Part shown: piece by piece, positions 8,641 to 18,800 of the stretch
Position numbering within the stretch: position 1 is the first letter of the stretch
How the letters are laid out: each line of letters opens with the position of its first letter
NCBI GenBank assembly: GCA_964423645.1
Contig: CAYRFE010000035.1
Span: 1-31,407, forward strand
Length of the DNA: 31,407 bases
DNA from: CAYRFE01 sp964423645 [NCBI: uncultured bacterium]
GTDB lineage: Bacteria; Macinerneyibacteriota; Macinerneyibacteria; Macinerneyibacteriales
Direction: 5' to 3'
Position numbers and translations under genes: made by a program
The notes under the pieces: model-generated
What the model was told of the DNA's origin: nothing
Database searches by the model: none
What the model saw: only the letters and a program-made list of their open reading frames with translations

Positions 8641-11600
8641 TTATTCCTCCGTTTCAATGTGAGTGCTGACTTTCCCTGCATGCGGAAGCCAACGCTGAAT
8701 ACACTCGGACAATTCTGCTTGTGTAACCGGTTTTGATACATAATCATCCATACCCGATGCGAGAAAACGTTCTCGGTCACCTTTCATGGCATGTGCGGTA
8801 AGTGCAATAATAGGAATATTTTTTATTCCTTTTTCACGCTCGAACGCCCTAATTGCGGCAGTTGCTTCAATACCGTCCATTTCAGGCATCTGAATATCCA
8901 TCAGGACCAAATCGTACACACCGGTGTGATATGCGGACAACGCATCTTTACCGTTTGCGGCACAATCAACGAATACTCCTGTTTTTTCCAACATGGTCTT
9001 TATTACAAACTGATTGACCTCACTGTCTTCTGCGACCAGTACCCTCACTTCATGTTGTAAACCGGGAGATGATGCATGTGTGCTATCGACATTTGCCTCT
9101 CTATGCAAACATTGCATCAAACTTTGATACAATTGCTGTCGTTTGACCGGTCTCACCAAATATCCATGCACTCCCGCCGCATTCAATTCTGAATATCGAG
9201 ATCGTTCGGTACTGGAAAGCATGACTATTAACGGTACCTCGTCAAAATGTATTTTACTCATGACCGATTTGATTTTTCGTACGGCATCACCGTCATGCAG
9301 CTCGGCAAATACCGCGGTAACGGTTGAGCCGGCTGATGATATCTCGTTTAATATACGGATCAACTCTTCTGTCGTCGATGCCTGAATCACCGAACAACCG
9401 AGTGTTTCTGCAAGAATCGCAAACACTGAGCGCTGTGTCGCATGAGTGTCACACACTATTATTGTGATCCCATGAAACGGTAACATACCTGTATGAAGTG
9501 ACGTCGTCATTTTCAACGGCAATGTAAAGCAAAACACCGAGCCCTTTCCTTCGACACTTTCGACTTCAAGAGACCCGCCCATGATATCCACTAAACGTTT
9601 TGAGATCGATAATCCCAGTCCGGTTCCGCCGTATTTCCGAGTTGATGATGCGTCTGCCTGGGTGAATGCATCGAAAATAGTTGCGACTTTATCTTGTGAG
9701 ATTCCAATACCGGTGTCGATCACGCGAAATTCAAGTAACGGTGCTTCGCTCTCATAGCGAACACTGGTATGCAGTAATATTTCACCTTGCATAGTAAATT
9801 TCACTGCATTTCCAAGTAAATTTGTGAGAATTTGTCGAATACGAACAGAATCACCTTCAATTCGCTCGGGAACATCAGGGGTCATTACATAATCTAAGCC
9901 GACGTTCTTTTCATGCGCCCTATGTGCAAATAATGACAACGTATTCTCTATAAGTGTCCGAATATCAAATTCAGACACATGGAGATCCATTTTCCCCGCT
10001 TCAATTTTTGAAAAATCCAGAATATCATTAATGATCGTTAAAAGAGTATCGGCACTTGCTCGAACGATTTCCGCGTATTCACGTTGCTCATTCGAAAGAT
10101 CGGTATCAAGAAGCAAATCTGTCATACCGACGACACCATTCATCGGTGTGCGGATCTCATGACTCATATTTGCCAAAAATTCACTTTTTGTTTTATTCGC
10201 AGTATCTGCGATCTCAATCATATCCTGTAATTCGCTCTCAAAACGTTTTCTTTCGGTAATATCGATCAATACAGCAAGTATTGCACATTCATTTTCCCAT
10301 TTTACAGGTTTCGCTCGTACAATGACATTGAGGCGTTCACCGGTTATCGTCATCAGTTCTACTTCATAATCACCGATCTCTTCACCGGAAACACGTCGTT
10401 GGATATTTCGTGCAATCAGTTCACGATACTCAGGGACGATATAATCAAAAATGGTCGAATCTTTCACGCCCTCCCAGGTTTGTCCGATCATTGACAATGC
10501 GGCCTGATTAATAAATTCGATCCGATTATTTTTATGTAAAAGAACAAAATCCGGAAGAGTGTCAAGTAAAATGCGATAATTCTCTTCACTTTCACGTAAT
10601 GCATCTTCAGTGATTTTTCGTGATGTGATATCCTCTTTTATCGCTATGTAATTCACAATATCATTATTTTCATCTTTCACCGGCGTGATACTCGCGGATT
10701 CCCAAAACAAAGAACCGTCCTTGCGTTTATTTTGAAAAACACCCCGCCACACATGCCCTGAAGAAATAGTATCCCATAACAATTTGTAGTCATCATCTGA
10801 TGTGTACCCCGATTTGAGTATACGAGGATTTTCCCCTTTCACATCTTCAAATGAATAACCTGATACCTCGGTAAATTTGGGATTCACATATTCAATATGC
10901 CCGTCCTTGTCAACAATGACCACGGCGTCTGCACTTTGAGAGACGGCCGTCGCCAATTTATTCAATCGACTCTCGGCATTTTTTTTATCGGTGATATCCA
11001 TCACGGTAAGACCAAATAAAAATGTCTTCCCGATCGTGATTCGAAAAGGCCTGATCTCAACAAATTGTTCTATCCCGGAAATCGATATCTTTTTTTCATA
11101 CTCGTGCATTTCGATTAAATTCGCCATGCATTCCGGAGAAAAACCATCAACATGTCCCGTAGGACATACAAAGTCACGATATGATTCTATCATATTCCCG
11201 ATCGCATCGTCACGTCGGATTCCTGTAATAACAACCATTGCGTCATTCCATTCAACGACAACCCCGCTGTCATTGACCAGGACCAATCCGTCTATCGACT
11301 GTTCGAGGAATGCACGATAAATTTCTTGCTGTTCAGACAGCTTCTGTTCCGTTTCTTTTTTCTGATGCCGTAATTCAGCCTCTTTAATCTCACGCTCAAT
11401 CGCAGGCACCAATCGAGACCATGCACCTTTCAGTATATAATCCTTCGCACCCGCACGCATTGCTTCAACTGCGAACTCCTCGCCCATCTGTCCGGTGACC
11501 AATATGCATGGAGTATCACCGGAATAGGCATGCAATATCTCCAGCACATGAATACCGCTGAATCCCGGCAACGAATAATCCGATATGACCGCATCCCAAT

Positions 11601-11748
11601 GAGAAGATTCAAATAACGTACGAAACGTCTGTTCATCCTCACATATCTTCCATTCGACACTATAGCCTGCTTTTTCAAGCTCCCGTATGGCCAGGTATGC
11701 ATCATCAGGATTATCTTCAACTATGAGTAATCGTATCATTCGTATCAT
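8641..11748 (-). CDS. Hybrid histidine kinase, REC-PAS-PAS-PAS-HisKA-HATPase-pseudoREC-REC
   Basis: With start ATG 11748, which overlaps the previous stop as ATGA, the protein has 1035 residues; ATG 11739 is an alternative. The N-terminal receiver has phospho-acceptor D57 and ILKG in place of KP. Three PAS domains lie near 140-255, 262-380 and 385-500. HisKA has H530 in NMSHEIRTPMNG, the BarA/ArcB-like type. The HATPase shows NLLGNAVKF, DTGIGI and GTGLGLSISKR. A central receiver-like domain (about 760-880) is degenerate: E816 stands where the phospho-acceptor Asp should be, and the KP motif reads RP. The last receiver (about 900-1020) is intact, with D951 and K1006-P1007. No Hpt domain is present in the protein or elsewhere in the window. 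No membrane segment is seen. Confidence 0.93.
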   Translation of the reverse strand: MIRMIRLLIVEDNPDDAYLAIRELEKAGYSVEWKICEDEQTFRTLFESSHWDAVISDYSLPGFSGIHVLEILHAYSGDTPCILVTGQMGEEFAVEAMRAGAKDYILKGAWSRLVPAIEREIKEAELRHQKKETEQKLSEQQEIYRAFLEQSIDGLVLVNDSGVVVEWNDAMVVITGIRRDDAIGNMIESYRDFVCPTGHVDGFSPECMANLIEMHEYEKKISISGIEQFVEIRPFRITIGKTFLFGLTVMDITDKKNAESRLNKLATAVSQSADAVVIVDKDGHIEYVNPKFTEVSGYSFEDVKGENPRILKSGYTSDDDYKLLWDTISSGHVWRGVFQNKRKDGSLFWESASITPVKDENNDIVNYIAIKEDITSRKITEDALRESEENYRILLDTLPDFVLLHKNNRIEFINQAALSMIGQTWEGVKDSTIFDYIVPEYRELIARNIQRRVSGEEIGDYEVELMTITGERLNVIVRAKPVKWENECAILAVLIDITERKRFESELQDMIEIADTANKTKSEFLANMSHEIRTPMNGVVGMTDLLLDTDLSNEQREYAEIVRASADTLLTIINDILDFSKIEAGKMDLHVSEFDIRTLIENTLSLFAHRAHEKNVGLDYVMTPDVPERIEGDSVRIRQILTNLLGNAVKFTMQGEILLHTSVRYESEAPLLEFRVIDTGIGISQDKVATIFDAFTQADASSTRKYGGTGLGLSISKRLVDIMGGSLEVESVEGKGSVFCFTLPLKMTTSLHTGMLPFHGITIIVCDTHATQRSVFAILAETLGCSVIQASTTEELIRILNEISSAGSTVTAVFAELHDGDAVRKIKSVMSKIHFDEVPLIVMLSSTERSRYSELNAAGVHGYLVRPVKRQQLYQSLMQCLHREANVDSTHASSPGLQHEVRVLVAEDSEVNQFVIKTMLEKTGVFVDCAANGKDALSAYHTGVYDLVLMDIQMPEMDGIEATAAIRAFEREKGIKNIPIIALTAHAMKGDRERFLASGMDDYVSKPVTQAELSECIQRWLPHAGKVSTHIETEE

Positions 11749-12194
11749 ACGTCTGATATCCGCCGCGGTACTTGATTGATCACAAGCCAATATAACCCTA
11801 ATTCCCGCACTGCTTCCAAAAATTGTTCAAAATCAACCGGTTTTCTAATATAACTGTTTGCACCCAACGCATAACCGTCGACCATATCACGTTCTTCCGC
11901 CGACGAAGTAAGAATAACAACGGGAAGCAATTTTGTACGAATATCCGCACGAATTGATTTTAATACTTCAAGTCCGTTGATTTTCGGTAATTTGAGATCA
12001 AGCAAAATAACCTGCGGGTGATCACTCGGATCACGATCTTTATATTCGGCACGACACCACAAATAATCAAGCGCTTCAACGCCGTCATGTACAACAATGA
12101 TCTGATTCGCAATACTGTTTTTTTTCAGCGCACGAAGGGTTAACGCCTCGTCGTCCGGATTGTCTTCAACTAATAAAATTGTTTTTCTTGCCAT
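11745..12194 (-). CDS. Rcp1-like single-domain response regulator
   Basis: This 149-residue receiver has D11 near the start, phospho-acceptor D66 in LLDLKLPKINGLEVL and K118-P119. The insertion after helix 2 (LWCRAEYKDRDP) and the overall form match Rcp1-type regulators that partner phytochrome-like kinases. The upstream kinase carries the matching SVSHDLRAPLRSI H-box, so it is the likely partner. Translation starts at ATG 12194 with AGGAG upstream. Its stop overlaps the start of the hybrid kinase (ATGA), and that kinase begins with a receiver, so signal could pass onward. The 50-bp gap upstream shows no clear promoter or terminator. Confidence 0.93.
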   Translation of the reverse strand: MARKTILLVEDNPDDEALTLRALKKNSIANQIIVVHDGVEALDYLWCRAEYKDRDPSDHPQVILLDLKLPKINGLEVLKSIRADIRTKLLPVVILTSSAEERDMVDGYALGANSYIRKPVDFEQFLEAVRELGLYWLVINQVPRRISDV

Positions 12195-12244
12195 TTTTTC
12201 TCCTTTATTACTACAGCAGTCTATTCTACCACAAGACCATACAA

Positions 12245-14878
12245 TTATGCAAGTTCTTTAGACGTCGCACTCAGTGTAAAATAAAACCGCGATCCTTTTT
12301 CAACTTCAGCTTCTGCCCAGATTTTACCGCCATGACGCAATATGATACGCTGTACGATCGCAAGTCCGATACCTGTCCCGGCAAATTCCCCTCCTCCGTG
12401 AAGTCGTTGAAATACTCCGAATAATTTGTCCGCATAACGCATATCGAATCCTGCGCCGTTGTCTTCAATAACAAAAACATCGCGGGAATCCATTTCAATT
12501 TTTTTGAATATTATCATTGTTCTGTCTTTTTTCGAGCAATATTTCCAAGCATTACTCAGTAGATTGGTAAGTGCGATCGATAATAATCGTTCATCGGCAT
12601 CAGCATACAATCCTTCTTCAATATCCAACTCATACACGCGCTCAGGATCTTCAATAATAAATTCTTTTAATATTTCATTGACTTTCAAGGAAATATCGAC
12701 GGGTTTTATAAGCAATTCGCTTCGGGTGATACGTGAAAGATCAAGAAGATTATCGATCAGTCCATTCATTTTTTCAACACCGGAGATGATGCGTTTCAAA
12801 TAATCTTTCCCCTGTTCATTAAGAATATCATTGAAATCCTCATTAAGAAATTTACTAAACCCGGCAATGCTTCTGAGCGGCGCTCGCAAATCATGAGAAA
12901 CCGAGTAACTGAATGACTCAAGCTCTTTTGCATATGCGTGCAACTCGGCTGTACGTTCATTGATACGACGCTCAAGCGTCGCGTTCAATTGTCGAATTTG
13001 CTCTTCCGCCTTGTATTTATCGGTCACATCATGAATGATGGAAAATAAATAAACACTGTCATGAACCAATACATTACCGCTGTATGTTTCGACTTTTCTG
13101 ATACTGCCGTCTGCCAAACGATGTTCAAAAATGTAATGATTCCTTTTTTCCAAAAGCGCATTACTCATTTCTCGGGTCATATCTTCGGGTTCTCCGGCGT
13201 TCAGATCAAAAATGGTCTTTGTACATAATATTTCTTTTGAATATCCGTAAAATGCACATGCCGCATCATTCGTATCGATGATTTTGCCCTCTTCAGGGTT
13301 GATCAAAAGCATGGCGGCTTTACTTTTTTCAAAGATAGATTTATATCTCGATTCGCTTTTTATAAGTTCATCTTGCATAACACGACGATCAGCTTCTTGC
13401 TTGAAAGAAACCAATGCAAACCCGATATCATGCGTAATTCTATCCAATAATTCTATCTCATCTCTGTTAAAATAGTTTTCTTCGTCTGCGCACAGTATAA
13501 ATTCGCCGGTAACAGCATTTTCACACTTTATCGGTATGAGCGCCATCGAACCGCACCGACTATCTGTTGTGCGTGCGCCAAGGCTATTAAAAACTTTCAA
13601 TACACCGGATGAACAAACGTGAGCGTCACGATATCGCTCAATATCGAGTGACAATCGGGCACGATCGATCCCTGCTTTTACATTGCTGCAACACGGTGAT
13701 TCGCGCTGTTCTTCACAATGATAATACAATGCTGCCATAAAGCGTCCTTGTTCAACCGCAGCTTTGCAAATCAATTCAAACAATTCATTTGAATCAGATG
13801 CGAAAGCCACCGCATGATTGACTCGACTCAAAAATTGATACATACGCGTGACATTTACAAACTTTTTTTCCGACACAAAGCGTTCTGTCGTATCTTTCGC
13901 ATAAATACGTATTGCATCGATATCAAAAGGCTTATACAAGGAAATTTCAAATCGCATATCCCCAAGAACCACTTCACGACGCATTTCATTCACCGTGATT
14001 TGATCATAAATCTCATCAATGACCTGTTTGATATCGGTAGGAAGAAAAGCGGTCTCGCCATATCGGTTCATCATCATTTTTGCCGCGCTGTTTGCATAGA
14101 CGATACGCGCATCCGGAGCTATTTCCAGAATGGGATTGGGGTCCAATTGCGGAAATGACGCCATATGGTAAATCTCATCATATGAATCGTTCAAATTCTT
14201 CGTAAGATCATAAATGGTTTGATAGAGTGCCGTGAGTTCCTCAAAATGAGCGTCTTTATATGACCTGTCAAGCGATCCCTTTTGAATCTCTGCGATACCT
14301 CTTTGAAGACTCTTAAATGAATATCCCACTTCTTCCAACAACGCCAGACCGTACCACAACATAAAATAAATAATCGCACTTAAAATCCCCATAACTAAAT
14401 AGATCAGTCTAAATTGTTTTTTATGGGCTTCTGCATTGGTGACAATATACAACGCGTGAAGTCCGTGAATAATTCTGCTTTCCGCTCGTCGATATCGGCG
14501 TTCCAGATGCATACGATATGATGATTTTTCTTGATATTCATCACTTATGGAACGAACATAGTCCATTTCTTCGATACTCGAGCCCAAAAGACGAATAAGT
14601 GCACTACTTTCGTAATCGTTACTCGGTGTCCCTTCCTGCACAGCGTCCAAACTTCCTTTTAGCCGCGCCATTGAATCAGCAGATGCGAACACAACCGTAG
14701 GCTTATTCATGCGGTCACATCGTAAAAGCGACAGAGAGTTGTGTAATTCTTCAATATTCTCTTTATGTTCCAAAAGTTGGTGTATCATATGTATTCTTAA
14801 AAACACAACACCCATGACAACGACCACCGCGATCATGAAATATATCACTGTTTTGCGTATCCGCGAGATTATGGTCAT
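12245..14878 (-). CDS. Membrane sensor kinase with PAS-GAF-PAS and a phytochrome-type transmitter
   Basis: This 877-residue protein has membrane helices near 11-27 and 157-181. They enclose an extracytoplasmic, mostly helical region of about 130 residues, followed by a HAMP-like linker. A PAS domain lies near 245-335, a GAF near 345-505 (Cys-rich: EEQRESPCCSN) and a second PAS near 515-625. A coiled coil then leads to HisKA with H662 in SVSHDLRAPLRSI. The HATPase shows NLLSNAWKY, DNGAGF and GTGIGLAIV. The start overlaps the binding-protein gene as ATGA and has AGGGAG upstream. Tight coupling to a periplasmic binding protein suggests that the liganded protein docks on the periplasmic bundle, as in LuxP/LuxQ or TorT/TorS. 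This is inference. The second PAS is close kin to the first PAS of the 22612 membrane protein. Confidence 0.93.
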   Translation of the reverse strand: MTIISRIRKTVIYFMIAVVVVMGVVFLRIHMIHQLLEHKENIEELHNSLSLLRCDRMNKPTVVFASADSMARLKGSLDAVQEGTPSNDYESSALIRLLGSSIEEMDYVRSISDEYQEKSSYRMHLERRYRRAESRIIHGLHALYIVTNAEAHKKQFRLIYLVMGILSAIIYFMLWYGLALLEEVGYSFKSLQRGIAEIQKGSLDRSYKDAHFEELTALYQTIYDLTKNLNDSYDEIYHMASFPQLDPNPILEIAPDARIVYANSAAKMMMNRYGETAFLPTDIKQVIDEIYDQITVNEMRREVVLGDMRFEISLYKPFDIDAIRIYAKDTTERFVSEKKFVNVTRMYQFLSRVNHAVAFASDSNELFELICKAAVEQGRFMAALYYHCEEQRESPCCSNVKAGIDRARLSLDIERYRDAHVCSSGVLKVFNSLGARTTDSRCGSMALIPIKCENAVTGEFILCADEENYFNRDEIELLDRITHDIGFALVSFKQEADRRVMQDELIKSESRYKSIFEKSKAAMLLINPEEGKIIDTNDAACAFYGYSKEILCTKTIFDLNAGEPEDMTREMSNALLEKRNHYIFEHRLADGSIRKVETYSGNVLVHDSVYLFSIIHDVTDKYKAEEQIRQLNATLERRINERTAELHAYAKELESFSYSVSHDLRAPLRSIAGFSKFLNEDFNDILNEQGKDYLKRIISGVEKMNGLIDNLLDLSRITRSELLIKPVDISLKVNEILKEFIIEDPERVYELDIEEGLYADADERLLSIALTNLLSNAWKYCSKKDRTMIIFKKIEMDSRDVFVIEDNGAGFDMRYADKLFGVFQRLHGGGEFAGTGIGLAIVQRIILRHGGKIWAEAEVEKGSRFYFTLSATSKELA

Positions 14879-15843
14879 TCCACAAACTCCCTATGCTGTT
14901 GCACACGATGAAGATAATGAGGTGTATAGAGATCTATGCGTAAAAAATCACGATGTTTTTTTTGTTCAGTGATGCCGAGCCTGAATGCACGTTGCGATAA
15001 TATTTCCTCACTGTCATGAGGAACATGCAGATAAAAATGATAATCTAAAAACAACTTCTCAGGCTGAAAAACACCTTTTCCCAGATACAGATCGGATACA
15101 CGAGCGACCTCTTCAGCATCAGAATACATTGTTCTCTCAGCCTGAATGAGTGAATCAAAAAGTGCATGGAATTCCCGGGGATACAACTCATAGGTCATTG
15201 CATGCGCAACAACATAAATAAATTTTGTATACATTCCCGTTTCCGTATGCACCTCGAAATCGGTACGATTTTTCGCATGGAGCATGCCGGCATACGGCTC
15301 AATAATGACGACGGCATCAAGTTCACCTCGTACTAATCGATCAGATAACTGTGTAAAGGATAATGATTCCTTTTTTACCGTATTTTTTTTAATACCGTAT
15401 TTTTCACAATACAGATCGAAAAACAAATCACCGGACACGCTGTTTTGTAAAAATCCGACCCGCGCATCGGGGAGATCTTTTTTCATATCGCGAATACGAT
15501 CTCGCCGGTATACGATTCGCTCTTCATCACTTGCGACCGTTAAAACCCCAAGTATGACCACACGTTCATCATACATCGCGCGACACGCAATTCCTTCCGG
15601 TACGATCGCCATATACGATATACCTTGTGCGACTCGTTCATAGGCATCATGACCGGTTTCGGTACGATATAACACCACATTAAGCCCGTTATTCGCAAAT
15701 AATTTATTTTCCTGTGCAATATATAACGGAAGACTATACGCCCGAAAAGGCACTGCTATTGAGATTTCTTTGCCCCGCTCTACCGGTCGACACGAAATAC
15801 AAAGGAACATCAACGTCACTATCGTCGCTACATTCGCCCTCAT
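14875..15843 (-). CDS. NMT1/SsuA-like periplasmic solute-binding lipoprotein
   Basis: This protein has 322 residues. A signal peptide ends in LCISC with Cys18 as the likely lipidated residue; the -3 residue is atypical. The fold signature matches the NMT1/THI5-SsuA-TauA class: an early ISIAVPF strand, LPLYIAQENKLFANNGLNV, then GISYMAIVPEG, and LVRGELDAVVIIEPYAG later. Family ligands include sulfonates, nitrate, pyrimidine precursors and aromatics; the ligand here cannot be read from sequence. No ABC permease or ATPase is present. Both ends are ATGA overlaps, with the eight-PAS kinase before and the membrane kinase after, so a sensing role is more likely than transport. ATG 15843 has AGGGGA upstream. 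Confidence 0.88.
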   Translation of the reverse strand: MRANVATIVTLMFLCISCRPVERGKEISIAVPFRAYSLPLYIAQENKLFANNGLNVVLYRTETGHDAYERVAQGISYMAIVPEGIACRAMYDERVVILGVLTVASDEERIVYRRDRIRDMKKDLPDARVGFLQNSVSGDLFFDLYCEKYGIKKNTVKKESLSFTQLSDRLVRGELDAVVIIEPYAGMLHAKNRTDFEVHTETGMYTKFIYVVAHAMTYELYPREFHALFDSLIQAERTMYSDAEEVARVSDLYLGKGVFQPEKLFLDYHFYLHVPHDSEEILSQRAFRLGITEQKKHRDFLRIDLYTPHYLHRVQQHREFVE

Positions 15844-18800
15844 ATTTCCCCTAATGTAAAATAAAACGAGGCGCCTTTGCCTATTTCAGAATCAGCCCAT
15901 ACGCGTCCGTTATGGCGTGATATGATTCTTTGAACGATCGCAAGTCCCACACCGGTTCCGGGAAATTCGGATGACGTGTGAAGACGTTGAAAAACACCAA
16001 AAAGTTTATCCACATACGCCATATCAAATCCCGCACCGTTATCACGTACGACATATACGTGTTCGCCGTCTATCGTGGTGGAATAAAATCGTATCTCCGG
16101 ATCATCAATTTTTGAGGTAAACTTCCATGCATTTCCGATAAGATTTTGCAGAACTATCCGTATAAGATGTTCGTCTGTTTTCTCGATCATCGGACTTTCA
16201 ATGTAAATATTCACATGCCGATCCCTATCTCCTGCCTGTAATTCATCAATGACGGCATGCGCATAGTGGGCAAGATCAACTTCTGTACGTTGCATATCAT
16301 ATCGCGTGATACGGGAAAGATTAAGAAGATCATCGATCAAAACGCCCATTCGCTGGGTCGCCAGCATTATTCTGCGCAAATAATCTCTTCCGCTGTCGTC
16401 CATTAACGCCGCATATTCCTCATACAGCACCTGACTGAATCCGTTAATACTGCGTAACGGAGAACGCAGATCATGTGATACGGAATAACTGAATGCTTCC
16501 AATTCTTTATTATACGCAGAAAGTTCAGCGGTTCGTTGTGCCACACGCTGTTCCAGATCGTCATTCAATGCTCTCAATTCTTCTTCATGACGCTTTCTGA
16601 CCGTGACATCACTATGAATACCGGTTAAACGTTTTGGTTTTCCGTCTTCGGTAAATTCAACCACTTTTCCTCGGCTACGTATCCATTTGTATGTATCGTC
16701 CTTACATCTCATACGAAATTCAACATCATACTGTCCCGTCGGATTTTGAAGATACTCAGTGTCATATTGCTCAATACGTGAAAGGTCCTCCGGGTGAATG
16801 TATTCTACAAATCTGTCATAATCGGGGGGGAACTCATCCGTGGTATATCCCAAAATATCGTATAAACGGGGATTATAATATCCTTTTTTGGTAATCAGAT
16901 TCCAATCATAAAAACTGTCATTCGCACTGTCGAGCGCTGATCGTAACCGTTCTTCATTCGAGCGCAGTATCTCTTCACTCAATTTCTTCTCCGTCACATC
17001 TCGTGCCACTGCCATGATGATTTTTCGGTCGAGTAATGCAAACGCATTCCACGAAAGCCAACGATAACTGCCATCTTTCGTTCGATAACGGTTGTCAAAT
17101 CCTACGACACCCTCGCCCCTCATCAAGGACTCAACCATTCTTACGGTACTGTCCCGATCATCTTCGTGTACAAATCCTATGAAAGACTCGTGATACAACT
17201 CTTCGTCCGTCCACCCCATGATCTTTGTCCACGTCGGATTCACGCGAGTAAAAAACCCCTCAAAGTTCGCAATGCTCAAAAGATCGATCGATACATCAAA
17301 ATACAGTTTGATCTCTTCTTCCGCCTTTTTACGCGCTGTAACATCTTGAATAACACCGAATACAATATTTTTTTGTGCATCAAACTCGGCGATCGAATGA
17401 ATATCACGAATCTCGTCGGTATCAGGACGCCGGATTTGAAATTCAATATCGTACGGGGTCATATGGGTGATCAATTCTTGGAAGGCACGATCCATTTTTT
17501 CACGATATTTATTCATCGGGATTTTCTGAATATCGGAAAGTGTTAAATTTTCCGATCCGACACCGTAGACTCGTCGCGCGCCCTTTGAGGCATAGACGGC
17601 CTTTTTATTGAGATCGACCTCCCAGTTCCCTGATTCCGAGACATATTCCGCGCGGGTCAAGCGAGCCTCATTCTCTCTCACTATTATCTCCGCTTTTGTT
17701 CGTTCCGAAACATCGTTGAAGATCACTGCAAATGTTCCTCGTTCCGGACAATATGCCAACACTTCATAATACCGATCCAACGGTTCGGTATACTGCATGA
17801 ACATATCAGGTTCTCCGGTAAGCGCGACACGGCCGTAGCGTTCTATCCAAAAAGCTTCCGTACCCGGTAATACGTCTTTTACCGTTTTCCCGACCAAGTT
17901 TTTTGCCGATAATCCGGTGAGCAATTCAAATGCAGGATTTATTTCTAGGAACCGATAGTCAACCGGAATACCGTCCTCATTACAAATAATTTCGTGCAGC
18001 GCAAAACCATTAAGCATCTCTTTAAATAACATTCGATATTTTTTCTCACTCAATGCGATTGCATCTTCGGCTTTTTTATTTTCGGTGATATCGGTAAATA
18101 CCGCATATGAACCCGTCAATTTGCGTGTATGCGGATCAAAATACGGAACTGCGGACACGAGCACCCACGCAGTCCGATCGTCTTTGGGATGATACACCCC
18201 TATAGTGACATTTGAAATCGGTTCACCCGTTTTCAGGGCAATCATCGCCGGATGCTCATTCCCCGGGAACGGACTTCCGTCTTCATGAATGGTCTTCCAT
18301 CGCGGATCAAGCGCCGTTCTGCCGTCAAGTTCATCTTGAGAAAGACCTAATATTTTCTGAGCGGCCGCATTTGAAAATTCGATCTCACCGTGCAGGTTAT
18401 GATAGACAACACCTTGTGACATTGTTTCATATAAGACGCGGTGACGTTCCTCCGATTTACGCAGTGCATCTTCAGCCTTTTTAATACCGGATATATCTGC
18501 GCAAAATGCCATGAATTCATTGTCACTTAATTTTACCGCGGAAATGTGTATGGGAATTTCGACACCGTTTTTATGTTGTAATTGTATTTCTGCAGACATA
18601 ATCCCATTCTTCTTCAACTCATTAAAAGTTTCAGCGTAAATCATATGTTCGGGTGTTAACAAATCAGATATCGACAGTGAGCACAATTCGTCGTGAGTAT
18701 ACCCGAGCATATCACTCGCCGCTTTATTCACTTTTGTATATCGCCCTTGTGAATCGGTTAAAAACATCGCGATAGGCGAATGCTCAATATAGGAACGAAA

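Noticed and set aside
14875-15843. Component of an ABC importer
   Set aside because: No permease or ATPase gene is in the window; the gene overlaps kinases on both sides.
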